Shown here one piece after another: positions 34,506 through 46,250 of a stretch of DNA of 64,000 bases. Made by a program: the position numbers and the translations under genes. The notes under the pieces are model-generated. The model made no database searches and had not been told where the DNA came from. It was given only the letters and a program-made list of their open reading frames with translations. The DNA lies in the NCBI GenBank assembly GCA_937901895.1, contig CALGTD010000138.1, forward strand, positions 1 through 64,000, given 5' to 3'. The DNA comes from an uncultured Spartobacteria bacterium (GTDB lineage: Bacteria > Verrucomicrobiota > Verrucomicrobiia > Chthoniobacterales > JAATET01). The first letter of the stretch is position 1. Each line of letters opens with the position of its first letter.

Positions 34506-35774
34506 TCAGATGCGGATCGTCTGGTCCCGGCCCGGGCCGACGCTCGCGATGACGGGCTTTGCGCCAACGAGCTCGCCGAGGGCGGTCACGTATTTGCGGG
34601 CGTTTGCGGGCAGATCCTTCCAGCTCTTCGCATTCTCGGTGGACGTTTTCCAACCGGGGAAGGTGGTGTAAATGGGCTCGCAGCGCTCGACCTCGTCGCA
34701 CTGGGTCGGGAGGACCGTGATCTTTTTCCCGTCAAGACGATAGGCCGTGCAGACCTTGATTGAATCGAGTTCGTCGAGGCCGTCGAGATTCGTGATCGCG
34801 AGTTCGTCGATGCCGTTGACCATGCCGGCGTAACGGACGGCCACTGCGTCGAACCATCCGCAGCGTCGTGCGCGACCGGTCGTCGCTCCGAACTCCCGGC
34901 CCATTGCGTGCAGGCGGTCGCTGAGTTCGTCGTTCTCGGTCGGGAAGGGGCCTTCTCCAACGCGGGTGGTGTAGGCTTTCACGACGCCCATCACGCGATC
35001 CATGCGATGCGGCGGGACGCCGGAACCCGTGCAGGCGCCGCCTGCGGTCGTGTTCGAGCTGGTGACGAACGGGTAGGTGCCGTGGTCGATGTCGAGGAAG
35101 GTTCCCTGCGCGCCCTCGAAGAGGATGCGCCGGCCTTTTTTCATCGCCTCGTGGAGGTATACAACCGTGTTGCCGACGAACGGCCGCAGCACTTCGGCCG
35201 CGGCGAGGTAGTCCTCGCGAACCTTCGAGGTCTTCAGCGGCTTCGCGCCAAGGCTCTTGAGGATCGCGTTGTTTTCCTTCATCCGCGCCTCAAGCTTCGC
35301 CACGAAAAGGTCGGTATTCATCAGGTCCGCCATGCGGATGCCGGTGCGGGCGGCCTTGTCGCCATAGGCGGGGCCGATGCCCCGCTTCGTCGTGCCGATC
35401 TTGTTCTTGCCTTTCAGCGCCTCGCGCTGTTCGTCGAGGGCGCGATGGTAGGGCATCACGAGATGGGCGCTGCCGCTGAGAAGGAGGTTTTTGGCCACCT
35501 TCACGCCACGCTGGCGCAATCCCTCGATCTCCCCCACGAGTGCCACAGGATCGACCACGACGCCGTTGCCGATGACGCAGGTTTTTCCGCGGCGAAGGAT
35601 GCCCGAAGGAATGAGGTGAAGAACGTATTTTTCAGAACCGAGGACGATCGTGTGGCCGGCATTGTTCCCCCCCTGGCTGCGAACGACGACATCCGCCTCG
35701 TCCGTCAGGTAGTCGATAATTTTGCCTTTGCCTTCGTCACCCCACTGGGCGCCGATGAGAATCGTATTTGCCAT
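34506..35774 (-). CDS. purA: Adenylosuccinate synthetase
   Basis: Converts IMP, aspartate and GTP to adenylosuccinate in AMP synthesis. The 422-residue protein begins MANTILIGAQWGDEGKGKI with the P-loop and catalytic Asp. It contains GGNNAGHTIV with the catalytic His, GTTKRGIGPAY, EGAQGTFLDIDHGTYPFVTSS and GEGPFPTE. ATG 35774 is the family start. It is the first gene of a probable seven-gene minus-strand operon reaching pdxA. It is divergent from the DUF983 gene across about 100 bases. Confidence 0.97.
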   Translation of the reverse strand: MANTILIGAQWGDEGKGKIIDYLTDEADVVVRSQGGNNAGHTIVLGSEKYVLHLIPSGILRRGKTCVIGNGVVVDPVALVGEIEGLRQRGVKVAKNLLLSGSAHLVMPYHRALDEQREALKGKNKIGTTKRGIGPAYGDKAARTGIRMADLMNTDLFVAKLEARMKENNAILKSLGAKPLKTSKVREDYLAAAEVLRPFVGNTVVYLHEAMKKGRRILFEGAQGTFLDIDHGTYPFVTSSNTTAGGACTGSGVPPHRMDRVMGVVKAYTTRVGEGPFPTENDELSDRLHAMGREFGATTGRARRCGWFDAVAVRYAGMVNGIDELAITNLDGLDELDSIKVCTAYRLDGKKITVLPTQCDEVERCEPIYTTFPGWKTSTENAKSWKDLPANARKYVTALGELVGAKPVIASVGPGRDQTIRI

Positions 35775-35875
35775 GCCGCTGTAGAAAATTTTGCAAGTCG
35801 GACGCCGCTGCCTTCCGTGGCTGTCCAGAATTGAGCACGTTCGAGGGTCGCGCGAACCGTTACAAGAAGAAACCG

Positions 35876-36427
35876 ATGCGATTTGACGGGGTGCCAAGGT
35901 GGGCGCATGATGAATCTGTGAATTCAAGCCGGTCTCTGTCGAAGGCGTTGCTCTATTTTTGGAGGGCGCTTTTGTTGAAATGCCCGGTCTGCGGTCGGAG
36001 TCCGATGTTCCCAAAAGCCTCCCGGGTGCGGCGATTGTCGGATTGGTTTGCCCCGCTGGATGGCTGCCCGCGTTGCGGCTACGCCTACGAGCGGGAGCCG
36101 GGGTATTTTCTGATGGCGATCTGGGCGGTGAACTACGGATGCGGGAGCCTGCTGGGATTGTTGATTTACGCCGTGCTGGAACTGACCGTGAAGCCGTCGC
36201 TTGGGGTCCTGCTCGCTTCCGTGATCGTGCCGGTGATGTTGTTCAACGTCCTGTTTGCCCGGCATTCAAAGGCGTTTTTCCTGGCGCTCGACCACTTTTT
36301 CGACCCGCACCAGCGGGATGGAGGCGATGATTCCGGCAACCAGCCCGTCGAGGACGCGCCCCGGCCCCCTTCGCCGGCTGCGTGGAAGCCGGACGAGCCT
36401 TGCGAAACGGAATCGCTGGTGCGATAA
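35876..36427 (+). CDS. DUF983 family zinc-ribbon membrane protein
   Basis: A 183-residue protein with two CxxC pairs (KCPVCGRSPMF and GCPRCGYAYERE) that should bind one zinc, followed by two membrane helices (about 85-110 and 115-140). This is the standard DUF983 layout; family function is unknown. The C-terminus is charged and proline-rich and probably disordered. ATG 35876 was chosen from context, but a GTG near 35919 is also possible; neither has a strong ribosome-binding site. The LAB_N gene follows after 11 bases, so the two are probably co-transcribed. Confidence 0.85.
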   Translation: MRFDGVPRWAHDESVNSSRSLSKALLYFWRALLLKCPVCGRSPMFPKASRVRRLSDWFAPLDGCPRCGYAYEREPGYFLMAIWAVNYGCGSLLGLLIYAVLELTVKPSLGVLLASVIVPVMLFNVLFARHSKAFFLALDHFFDPHQRDGGDDSGNQPVEDAPRPPSPAAWKPDEPCETESLVR

Positions 36428-36438
36428 GCGCCGGCCAC

Positions 36439-37023
36439 ATGCCGGGCCGCATTTGGAGAATCGTTGTCTTTGTCGCGATGGGAATCGCGACCTGTCTCCG
36501 TGCGCAATCCCTCGATGACATCGGCCGTCCGGCCGAGGAGGTTGCCGTCGACGGTCCCGCCGCCCGCATCAAAATCGACCTGCCTGGAGCGAAGGACAAT
36601 GTGAGGCTGGTCCGGCTTCCGGACGGCTCGATCGGCTACGTGGTGAAACGGCTGGGGAGCGGCCGGGATCGGATTTTGTCCCCGGAGGAATTCGCGGAAT
36701 TTGTCTACCAGAGCCGGACGCACGGTGGCTGGCTCGAGACGATTTTCAATATCACAAGCCCCGTTGGCATCGCGTGGGTATCCATCGGCCTGCTCGGTCA
36801 ACTCATCTTCACCGGGCGGATGCTCGTGCAATGGCTCGCCAGCGAGCGGAGCGGTCGGTCGGTGATTCCGATCGCGTTCTGGTGGATGAGCCTCGGTGGC
36901 GCGGTGATGCTGGTGATCTATTTCGTCTGGCGCCGGGATATTGTCGGCATTCTCGGGCAGGGCACCGGGTTGTTCATCTATGCCCGCAATCTGGTGTTGA
37001 TCCGGCGTTCACGCGGCACCTGA
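36439..37023 (+). CDS. Stand-alone lipid A biosynthesis N-terminal (LAB_N) membrane protein
   Basis: A 194-residue exported/inner-membrane protein. A signal peptide or first helix (about residues 5-22) precedes a soluble periplasmic segment, then three helices of the LAB_N domain: WVSIGLLGQLIFTGRMLVQW, IPIAFWWMSLGGAVMLVIYF and VGILGQGTGLFIYARNLVLI. This domain is found at the N-terminus of some LpxB proteins and alone next to glycosyltransferases. ATG 36439 follows the DUF983 stop by 11 bases. The gene overlaps the convergent GT4 gene by 15 bases. A role in lipid-linked sugar handling is inferred. Confidence 0.85.
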   Translation: MPGRIWRIVVFVAMGIATCLRAQSLDDIGRPAEEVAVDGPAARIKIDLPGAKDNVRLVRLPDGSIGYVVKRLGSGRDRILSPEEFAEFVYQSRTHGGWLETIFNITSPVGIAWVSIGLLGQLIFTGRMLVQWLASERSGRSVIPIAFWWMSLGGAVMLVIYFVWRRDIVGILGQGTGLFIYARNLVLIRRSRGT

Positions 37024-38145
37024 CGCGGCCGCGCGAAGGATGCGCTCGTAGGCGTCGAGGATCCGGGGGAGGTCGAATTTTTCCGCCATCCGCGACGATG
37101 CCTCCCGCATCGAGCGCAAACGGTCCGGATCACCGAGCACCTTTTGCAGCGCGGCGGCGAACCCCTCCGGCGTGAGGTCGCACGTCGCTCCGTTGACCCC
37201 GTCTTCGACGACATCGTTCACGCCGCCGATCCGGCTGGAAACAATGGCCAGTCCGCGGTCGAGGGCCTCGATTGCCGCCATGGGAAGACCCTCACTGGTC
37301 GAAGTCAGCAGCAGTGCGTCCGCGTTCGCCATTTCGTTCCGCACCCGGTCGCCGTCCAGCCACCCGCGGAACTTCACCTGCGAACCGATGTCCAGGCGGC
37401 GGGCCTCGGCCTCCATTTCCGCGCGCAGCGGCCCATCGCCGATCACGGTGAACTGCCAGGGCAGATGCTTCACGAGCGCGAGGGAATGGATGGCGAGCAC
37501 CGGGTTTTTCTGCACGCTCAGACGTCCGACCATGAGAATGCGGGGAGGGGACTGCAGCCGGATTTCCGGGCGCGGACCGCGGGGAATGCCGTTGAGCACG
37601 ACTTCGGGACGCCGATGATAGGCCGTTTCCGCGAGATCCGCGACGAACGTGCTGACGGCGGTGATTGCGGATGCACGCTTCCAGATCGGGCGCGTAAAGG
37701 GTTCGACGAATCGAAACAATCCGGCCGTCTGCTCGGGAACGCCTCCCGGCACATCGCCGAGATGCGCGGTAAGCACGTAGGGAGTGCCGGTAAGAAGCGA
37801 TGCCTTGTAGGCGACGACGCCCGTGGGAACTGCGAAGTGCGCATGGATCACGTCCGGCTGCCAGCGGCGAATGTGGCCCAGGGTGGGCAGCACGTTCGTC
37901 GCAATGTAGAGGGCCATTTCCGGCACCGTGCAGGTGTCCTCCTTCTTTCGGAACGAGGGCGTGCGGAATATTTCCACCCCATCCACCGTTTCGCGGGGAG
38001 GGAGGTGCTTGAGGCCGGCGGTATGGACACGCACTTCATGACCGCGCGCCGCGAGACCGGCATTGATTCGGTGCGCCACGCGACCGCCGCCGCCTCCGAC
38101 GGGCGGGTATTCATAGTTCAGGCAGAGAATACGAAGTGGTCTCAA
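37009..38145 (-). CDS. Glycosyltransferase family 4 protein
   Basis: A 378-residue cytoplasmic GT-B enzyme. The N-terminal Rossmann half starts RILCLNYEYPPVGGGGGRVA and includes DVIHAHFAVPTGVVAYK. The C-terminal half has the donor-binding LMVGRLSVQKNPVLAI and the GT4 signature LTSTSEGLPMAAIEALDRG. It should transfer a nucleotide-sugar to a lipid-linked or polysaccharide acceptor; specificity is unknown. The start codon is TTG at 38145. It is separated from asnB and the GT2 gene only by the oppositely oriented secreted-protein gene, so the three may serve one surface-glycan pathway. Confidence 0.92.
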   Translation of the reverse strand: MRPLRILCLNYEYPPVGGGGGRVAHRINAGLAARGHEVRVHTAGLKHLPPRETVDGVEIFRTPSFRKKEDTCTVPEMALYIATNVLPTLGHIRRWQPDVIHAHFAVPTGVVAYKASLLTGTPYVLTAHLGDVPGGVPEQTAGLFRFVEPFTRPIWKRASAITAVSTFVADLAETAYHRRPEVVLNGIPRGPRPEIRLQSPPRILMVGRLSVQKNPVLAIHSLALVKHLPWQFTVIGDGPLRAEMEAEARRLDIGSQVKFRGWLDGDRVRNEMANADALLLTSTSEGLPMAAIEALDRGLAIVSSRIGGVNDVVEDGVNGATCDLTPEGFAAALQKVLGDPDRLRSMREASSRMAEKFDLPRILDAYERILRAAASGAA

Positions 38146-38264
38146 CGGAGGTGCCGGTCTGGCTGCGCATCCTGCGGGTGCGGCTCTCCGGCATCAAGGG
38201 CGAACCGGTCGAATTGCTGTTGACCATATGCCGGCAGACGATAAGCTTCAACTCGGAGGTTGCC

Positions 38265-38817
38265 ATGAGAACTCGAATTTCCTCCGTTGCCGCATTGGTG
38301 GCGGTTCTGCTCAGCGGAATGATCCTTCCGACGGTCGAGGCGCGACAGCCGTTTCAGGGAAGTTTTCGAGGGGACTGCACCCGGAAGGTGCCGTCGGCCC
38401 GACCGAAGAAAAAGAAGATCAAGGCGCATGTTCAAACGGAGCAGACCGGCGGTCCCTACGATGCACGAACGACCGTGAACGCGTCCGGCGGCGGCGAAAA
38501 GGTGAACCTCGTGCTGGATTTTCGGGAAGACAACTCCTTGACCGTCACCGTGAACGGACAGGCGTTTCCAGGGAATCTGCGACCCAACAAGGGGCGTGTT
38601 CCTCAAGCCTCGAAGAAATTCCGCTACAAGGGGGAATTCACGGGCTCGGCAACGTTCGTTGGTCCTCTCAAGCAGAACCTGTCCGCCTCCGGGAAGATCA
38701 AGGGAACCTCGACCAAGCTCACCGGGTCCGTCGACTTGCAAGGGGATCTCTTCATCCTGAAGCTGAATCTAAAATCCACCGCCGCGTCGCCGCTCGGAGC
38801 GAAATCGTCGTTTCAGG

Positions 38818-38837
<20 letters not shown>
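38265..38837 (+). CDS. Secreted basic protein, unknown function
   Basis: A 190-residue exported protein with a signal peptide (MRTRISSVAALVAVLLSGM, cleavage near VEA-R). ATG 38265 has a strong GGAGG five bases upstream (38255-38259). The mature part is rich in Lys, Gly, Ser and Thr, contains a short run of four lysines, and looks like beta-strand repeats (for example SGKIKGTSTKLTGSVDLQG). No family is recognised. It overlaps the convergent asnB gene by 20 bases. It could be a surface or matrix protein, but this is a guess. Confidence 0.78.
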
Positions 38838-40680
<1,843 letters not shown>

Positions 40681-40758
40681 GGTAACGAGGGATGAGCGTC
40701 GGAGCCGGAGAACTGGAAGGGGCTGGAAATCATCACGGCCTTCCCGTCTCCCGCGCTC

Positions 40759-41703
40759 TCAAACATCCACATTCCGGGTCTCGCGCACGAGGTAGATCCG
40801 CTTGCCCTGCGATTCGTAGAACGTGCGGGTGATCATTTCCGCGAGCAGGCCCATGAGAATGCAAATGATGCCGGTCATCATGGTGAAGACGGTCATGAGC
40901 GGCAGCGGAGTCGTGATGAACGGCTTCCCGGCAAAAATATTGAGTCCCACCGCCCACAGGCCAAAGCCGGCGGAAATTGCGAGCATGATGAAGCCGACGA
41001 GGCCGAAGACATACATCGGCTTTTGCGCGTGCCGGTCGAGAAACTTCACGACCATCAGGTCCAGCAGCACCTTCATCACGCGCTCGAGCCCGTATTTCGA
41101 TTTGCCCGCGCGGCGCGCGAAGTGATTCACGACGACCTCGGTGATCTTCGCGCCGTGCCAGCTCGTGTAGACGGGCAGGAACCGGTGCATCTCGCCGTAG
41201 AGGCGCACGTCCGCGATCACGTCGCGGCGGTAGGCCTTCAGCGAACATCCGAAGTCCTGCAGCCGCACGCCGGAGACGAACGAGATGAGCTTGTTCGCCA
41301 TGATGCTGGGAATGTTTCGCTGGATGGCATTGTCCTGCCGGTCGCGGCGCCAGCCGGAGACGACGTCGTAACCTTCGTCAAGCTTCGCGAGGAGCTTTGG
41401 AATGTCCTCGGGGTCGTTCTGATAGTCGCCATCCATTGGAATGACGATGTCGCCGCGCGCGTGGTCAAAGCCTGCCATCATCGCGGCGGTCTGCCCGAAG
41501 TTGCGGCGGAAGTGCAGCACCTTGACCTCGGGTGTTTCGGCGGCGATCTCGTCCAGCACCTGCTCGCTGCCATCGTGGGAGCCGTCGTTGATGAACAGGA
41601 TCTCCCATGGCTGGCCGATCTCGCGCATCACTTTTGCAGTGGCCTCATAGAGCGGCCGCACGGTTTCGCGCTCGTTGTAGATCGGAATGATGACGGACAG
41701 CAT
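40759..41703 (-). CDS. Glycosyltransferase family 2 with two C-terminal membrane helices (DPM1/ArnC-like)
   Basis: A 314-residue enzyme of the dolichol-phosphate mannosyltransferase / ArnC type, which transfers a sugar to undecaprenyl phosphate. The catalytic domain shows SVIIPIYNERETV, LFINDGSHDGS, IPMDGDYQNDPEDI (the D-x-D region) and VSGWRRDRQD. Membrane helices near residues 230-255 and 265-290 end the protein. ATG 41703 is the family start; further upstream the frame is open but not protein-like. It is the first gene of a pair with asnB, in the opposite direction to the atp operon. Confidence 0.93.
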   Translation of the reverse strand: MLSVIIPIYNERETVRPLYEATAKVMREIGQPWEILFINDGSHDGSEQVLDEIAAETPEVKVLHFRRNFGQTAAMMAGFDHARGDIVIPMDGDYQNDPEDIPKLLAKLDEGYDVVSGWRRDRQDNAIQRNIPSIMANKLISFVSGVRLQDFGCSLKAYRRDVIADVRLYGEMHRFLPVYTSWHGAKITEVVVNHFARRAGKSKYGLERVMKVLLDLMVVKFLDRHAQKPMYVFGLVGFIMLAISAGFGLWAVGLNIFAGKPFITTPLPLMTVFTMMTGIICILMGLLAEMITRTFYESQGKRIYLVRETRNVDV

Positions 41704-42312
41704 TGGGCGGGTGTCTGAATAAACCGTCGCGCGCTTCCATGAGAAGGAGGAAATCCGGCGGTTCATTTGGCTGGGGCGAGGTTGGCCTCGCGAATGCCTG
41801 CACGTTTTGCATGACATCCGGGTGTGCATTGCCAGAATGGTCATCGTCTCCAATGACCACGCTGCTTTGCTCCGCCGGACTTTTTGTCTGCTCGCTGTTT
41901 GTCGGCGACGTGGACGCGCGGCGTTCGTCGACGGACTTGGGGATCGATGCCGTCGGCGGTCCCGGCACAGCCTTCGTGGAGGCTGTGGAGAATTCCTCCG
42001 TCGTTCCGAATTCCACCAACTCCGCGGCGCTTCCGTATTGCGCCACGTCTTCGACGGGCCCCACGCATCCGCCGGAATTACTGGCTGTCTCCAGCTGCGC
42101 AGGCATTGCGCCGCGGCGTGGGCTGGGAGGGCTCTTTGTGAGAGGGCCGCCATCCGCCGGCCGCGTGATCGCAATCTGATCGCGCCACGGACCGCCCTGC
42201 GGCCGAAAGTATTGGGCCAGGTCGGAGTGGATCAGGGGTTGCATCCCGTGAAGGGATTCGATAGTTCGTCGGACTCCCATTCCCCCCGATGAAAACGCCT
42301 CCGGACAACGAC

Positions 42313-42332
42313 TTTGTGAAAACTTTCACAAA
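42313..42332. promoter_or_regulatory. Perfect CRP-type palindrome upstream of atp operon
   Basis: TTTGTGAAA and TTTCACAAA flank an AC centre. Read as a CRP/FNR-family site it is TGTGA-N6-TCACA with no mismatch (42315-42330). It lies about 150 bases before atpB and just upstream of a promoter-like pair of hexamers. A CRP or FNR-family regulator is the obvious candidate, inferred from the motif only. Confidence 0.65.
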
Positions 42333-42337
42333 TAGTC

Positions 42338-42365
42338 TTGTCATCGGTCATGGCTCGGCTATCCA
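42338..42365 (+). promoter_or_regulatory. Candidate promoter of atp operon
   Basis: TTGTCA (42338-42343, one mismatch to TTGACA) and TATCCA (42360-42365) are spaced by 16 bases. A start near 42372 would place the palindrome centre at about -50. The hexamer match is moderate. Confidence 0.4.
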
Positions 42366-42481
42366 TTTCGCCGACGCGCGCTCCCTCGTTTTGCGTCGCC
42401 ACCGGTTTCCTGCGGCCATCGGGCCATGCGGGGCCGGTTGCGTTTTCCATCGAAGGGGAGACGTCACCCGATTTTTGTTCA

Positions 42482-43357
42482 ATGAAATTTGACGCACTTC
42501 TGGCCGCGGCGATCCCGCTGAATGCGCAGTCCGTCTTCGAGGAGTTTTACGGAGAAACCTACCTCGAATGGCTGACCAACTCGCTGCTCGTCGCCACGAT
42601 CGTGGTGGGCATCATTCTCGGCTTCGCCCGCGCCGCGACCCGCCACCTCGAGCTGGTTCCTCACGGCACGCAGAATCTCTTCGAGGCGCTCTTCCACGGC
42701 ATCTACGAGATGATGGAAGGCATCGTCGGCAAGCACATGATCGCCCGCACGTTCGGGCTGCTCGCCTCGCTCTTCATCTACATTCTCGTTTCGAACTGGT
42801 TCGGTCTGCTCCCGGGCGTCGGCTCGATCGGCTGGGGGCAGGAGCGTCCCGGCGCGTTTCTTTCCTACGAGCACGTCGAGTTTCCGTTGCTGCGTCCGGC
42901 GACCGCTGATTTGAACACCACGCTCGGCATGGCCACCGTGTTCATGCTGCTGTGGGTTTACTGGACGATCAGCGAGATGGGGGTCGGTGGCACCATCAAG
43001 CACATCTTCGGAGTCAAGGGTGGCTTAAAGGGCTTCATGGCCATTGCGCTCGCGCCGATCTTCTTCTTCGTCGGAATCATCGAAGTCATCTCGATCGCCT
43101 TTCGTCCGGTGTCGCTCTCGCTGCGACTTTTCGGAAACGTTTTCGCGGGTGAGAACCTGCTCTCGACAATGATCACGCTCGGCAATGATCTCGGCCTGCC
43201 CAAGTGGGTGGCCTATCTCTCCAGCGTCGTCGTTCCCATTCCCTTTTATTTCCTCGAGCTGCTTGTCGGCCTCCTGCAGGCGCTGGTCTTCGTGCTCCTG
43301 TGCGCGGTCTACATCCAGCTCTCGACCACCCACGACGAAGAGGAAGCCCATCACTGA
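42482..43357 (+). CDS. atpB: F-type ATP synthase subunit a
   Basis: Stator proton-channel subunit of the membrane Fo sector, 291 residues with about five or six helices. The essential Arg is in VSLSLRLFGNVFAGE. Other family signs are NWFGLLPGVGSIG and LQALVFVLLCAVYIQL. ATG 42482 was chosen because hydrophobic, family-like sequence starts after it; the frame continues upstream through the promoter region. It is the first gene of the eight-gene order B-E-F-H-A-G-D-C. The spacer to atpE is 78 bases. Confidence 0.96.
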   Translation: MKFDALLAAAIPLNAQSVFEEFYGETYLEWLTNSLLVATIVVGIILGFARAATRHLELVPHGTQNLFEALFHGIYEMMEGIVGKHMIARTFGLLASLFIYILVSNWFGLLPGVGSIGWGQERPGAFLSYEHVEFPLLRPATADLNTTLGMATVFMLLWVYWTISEMGVGGTIKHIFGVKGGLKGFMAIALAPIFFFVGIIEVISIAFRPVSLSLRLFGNVFAGENLLSTMITLGNDLGLPKWVAYLSSVVVPIPFYFLELLVGLLQALVFVLLCAVYIQLSTTHDEEEAHH

Positions 43358-43435
43358 CGAACCCTTTCGCTGTCGGGACCGTGGGCAAACTGCGGGCGGC
43401 GGCGTGAAACACCCAACCGGAAAGAAAACAACAAC

Positions 43436-43675
43436 ATGTATCCCATTCTTGCAGCAGCAGTGGAAGCCGCTGGCGGCATCACGGGCAGCTTCACGCTCGG
43501 TATTGCCGGCGCCGGAGCCGCCATCGGCATCGGTCTCATTGGCGCGCGCGCCGTCGAGGCCGTCGGCCGCAACCCCGGGGCCTTCGGTCGCGTGCTGACG
43601 CTCGCGATCATCGGCATGGCGCTGGCCGAAGCTATCGCCATTTACGCACTCATCCGCGCTTTCGCAGGCGCCTGA
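43436..43675 (+). CDS. atpE: F-type ATP synthase subunit c
   Basis: Proteolipid that forms the rotating Fo ring, 79 residues in two helices. The first helix is Gly/Ala-rich (GIAGAGAAIGIGLIGARA), the polar loop is VGRNPGAFG, and the second helix carries the ion-binding Glu in GMALAEAIAIYAL. The residue after that Glu is Ala, not Ser/Thr, which points to proton rather than sodium coupling. A strong hairpin starts 11 bases after the stop. This subunit is needed in about ten copies per enzyme, so differential mRNA stability would make sense. Confidence 0.97.
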   Translation: MYPILAAAVEAAGGITGSFTLGIAGAGAAIGIGLIGARAVEAVGRNPGAFGRVLTLAIIGMALAEAIAIYALIRAFAGA

Positions 43676-43686
43676 TCCCTGTCGCC

Positions 43687-43717
43687 GAGCCGCCCCGGCG
43701 ACGAACCGGGGCGGCTC
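43687..43717 (+). other. GC-rich intercistronic RNA hairpin after atpE
   Basis: GAGCCGCCCCGG (43687-43698) and CCGGGGCGGCTC (43706-43717) pair perfectly over 12 bases around a 7-base loop. It lies between atpE and atpF with no following T-run, so it is more likely an mRNA-processing or 3'-stabilising element than a terminator. Confidence 0.6.
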
Positions 43718-43747
43718 CGGCAACCACCCTTCGCGGCTCGATTTTCC

Positions 43748-44257
43748 ATGGATGCCATCAACCAGCTTTTGTTCAATTTCGGAGTCTCCTGGCCGAAGTT
43801 TCTCGCCCAGGTCGTGCTCTTCCTGATCGTTTACGGAATCCTGAGCAAGTATGCCTTCGGTCCTCTCGTGAAGGTGCTTGAGGAGCGCCGCCGCCGCATC
43901 GAGGAAGGCCAGGCAAACGCAGAGAAGATCAAGCAGCAGCTCGCCGAGGCCGAGAAGAACTACGCCGAGATTCTCAAGAAGGCGAACGCCGAGGCCGCCG
44001 CTCTCATCGAGGAGACGCGCAAGAGCGCCGAGGCTCTCAGCCAGCGTGAAGCGCAGAACGCCATCCGCCAGGCTGAGGACATCATCGCCAAGGCCCGCGC
44101 CGATATCGAGAACGAGCGCAACCGCATGGTCGACGAGGTGAAGAAGGAAATGGTCGGCCTCGTGGTGAACACCACCGCGAAGGTCACCGGCAAGGTTCTC
44201 ACTCCCGAAGACCAGAAGCGTCTCAACGAAGAGACCGCCGCACAGCTCGCCGTCTAG
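43748..44257 (+). CDS. atpF: F-type ATP synthase subunit b
   Basis: Peripheral-stalk subunit, 169 residues. One N-terminal membrane helix (FLAQVVLFLIVYGILSKYAF) is followed by a long charged coiled-coil rich in Glu, Lys, Ala and Gln (residues about 40-150), as expected for the stator. Only one b-type gene is present, so the stalk should be a b homodimer. It is 12 bases before atpH. Confidence 0.95.
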   Translation: MDAINQLLFNFGVSWPKFLAQVVLFLIVYGILSKYAFGPLVKVLEERRRRIEEGQANAEKIKQQLAEAEKNYAEILKKANAEAAALIEETRKSAEALSQREAQNAIRQAEDIIAKARADIENERNRMVDEVKKEMVGLVVNTTAKVTGKVLTPEDQKRLNEETAAQLAV

Positions 44258-44268
44258 CCGCCACCTCG

Positions 44269-44661
44269 ATGAAGATCAGCAAGGAATCCCGCCGCTTCGC
44301 CCGAGAGCTGTTCAAGGTCAGCCTCACGGACGGTCGTCTCGATCCGAAGAAGGTCGCCGCGTATTCCGACCGGCTGATCGCCGAGAAGCCGCGCGGCTAC
44401 GTCCAGATTCTAAAGGAATACGCGCGCCTCGTCCGTCTCGAACTCCAGCGCCGTCACGCAATCATCGAGAGCGCCGTTCCGCTGGATCCCACCGAAAGCG
44501 CGCATCTCGAAAACGATCTTCGCAGCCGCTTCGGCTCCGACATCACCATTGAATTCAAAACGAATCCCGGCCTCCTTGGCGGCCTGCGCGTGCAGGTCGG
44601 CAGCGACGTGTGGGACGGCTCGGTGTTCAACCGGCTCCAGACTCTGAAACAGCAACTCTAA
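44269..44661 (+). CDS. atpH: F-type ATP synthase subunit delta, short form
   Basis: Stator subunit that links F1 to the b stalk. It is only 130 residues against about 175-180 usually. The beginning (SRRFARELFKVSL) resembles the start of the normal helical domain. About 50 residues of that domain appear to be missing before the C-terminal part (RHAIIESAVPL, GSDITIEFKTNPGLLGGLRVQVG). The start ATG at 44269 is fixed by the upstream gene end, and no in-frame extension is available. It is 7 bases before atpA. Position and C-terminal motifs make the assignment firm despite the length. Confidence 0.9.
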   Translation: MKISKESRRFARELFKVSLTDGRLDPKKVAAYSDRLIAEKPRGYVQILKEYARLVRLELQRRHAIIESAVPLDPTESAHLENDLRSRFGSDITIEFKTNPGLLGGLRVQVGSDVWDGSVFNRLQTLKQQL

Positions 44662-44668
44662 TTCCGCC

Positions 44669-46204
<1,536 letters not shown>

Positions 46205-46250
46205 CCTGCGGGTGAATTCCGACGCTCAACCCTCAACGTTCAACTAGCCA

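Larger units (their letters stand above)
41704..42481. other. 778-bp gap between GT2 and atpB; no confident gene
   Basis: This gap holds the start regions of the GT2 gene (left) and the atp operon (right). A plus-strand frame at 41853-42179 (108 codons) begins with a signal-peptide-like run (TTLLCSAGLFVCSLF) and has fairly high G+C in third positions. It has no ribosome-binding site and no recognisable family. Longer open frames on both strands are unconvincing. The atpI gene that often heads atp operons is not visible. The CRP-type palindrome and promoter candidate lie near the right end. Confidence 0.4.

Noticed and set aside
41645..42280. A 211-codon minus-strand frame running into the GT2 gene
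   Set aside because: Pro/Ser/Thr-rich, no start signal, and it ends inside a well-supported gene in another frame.
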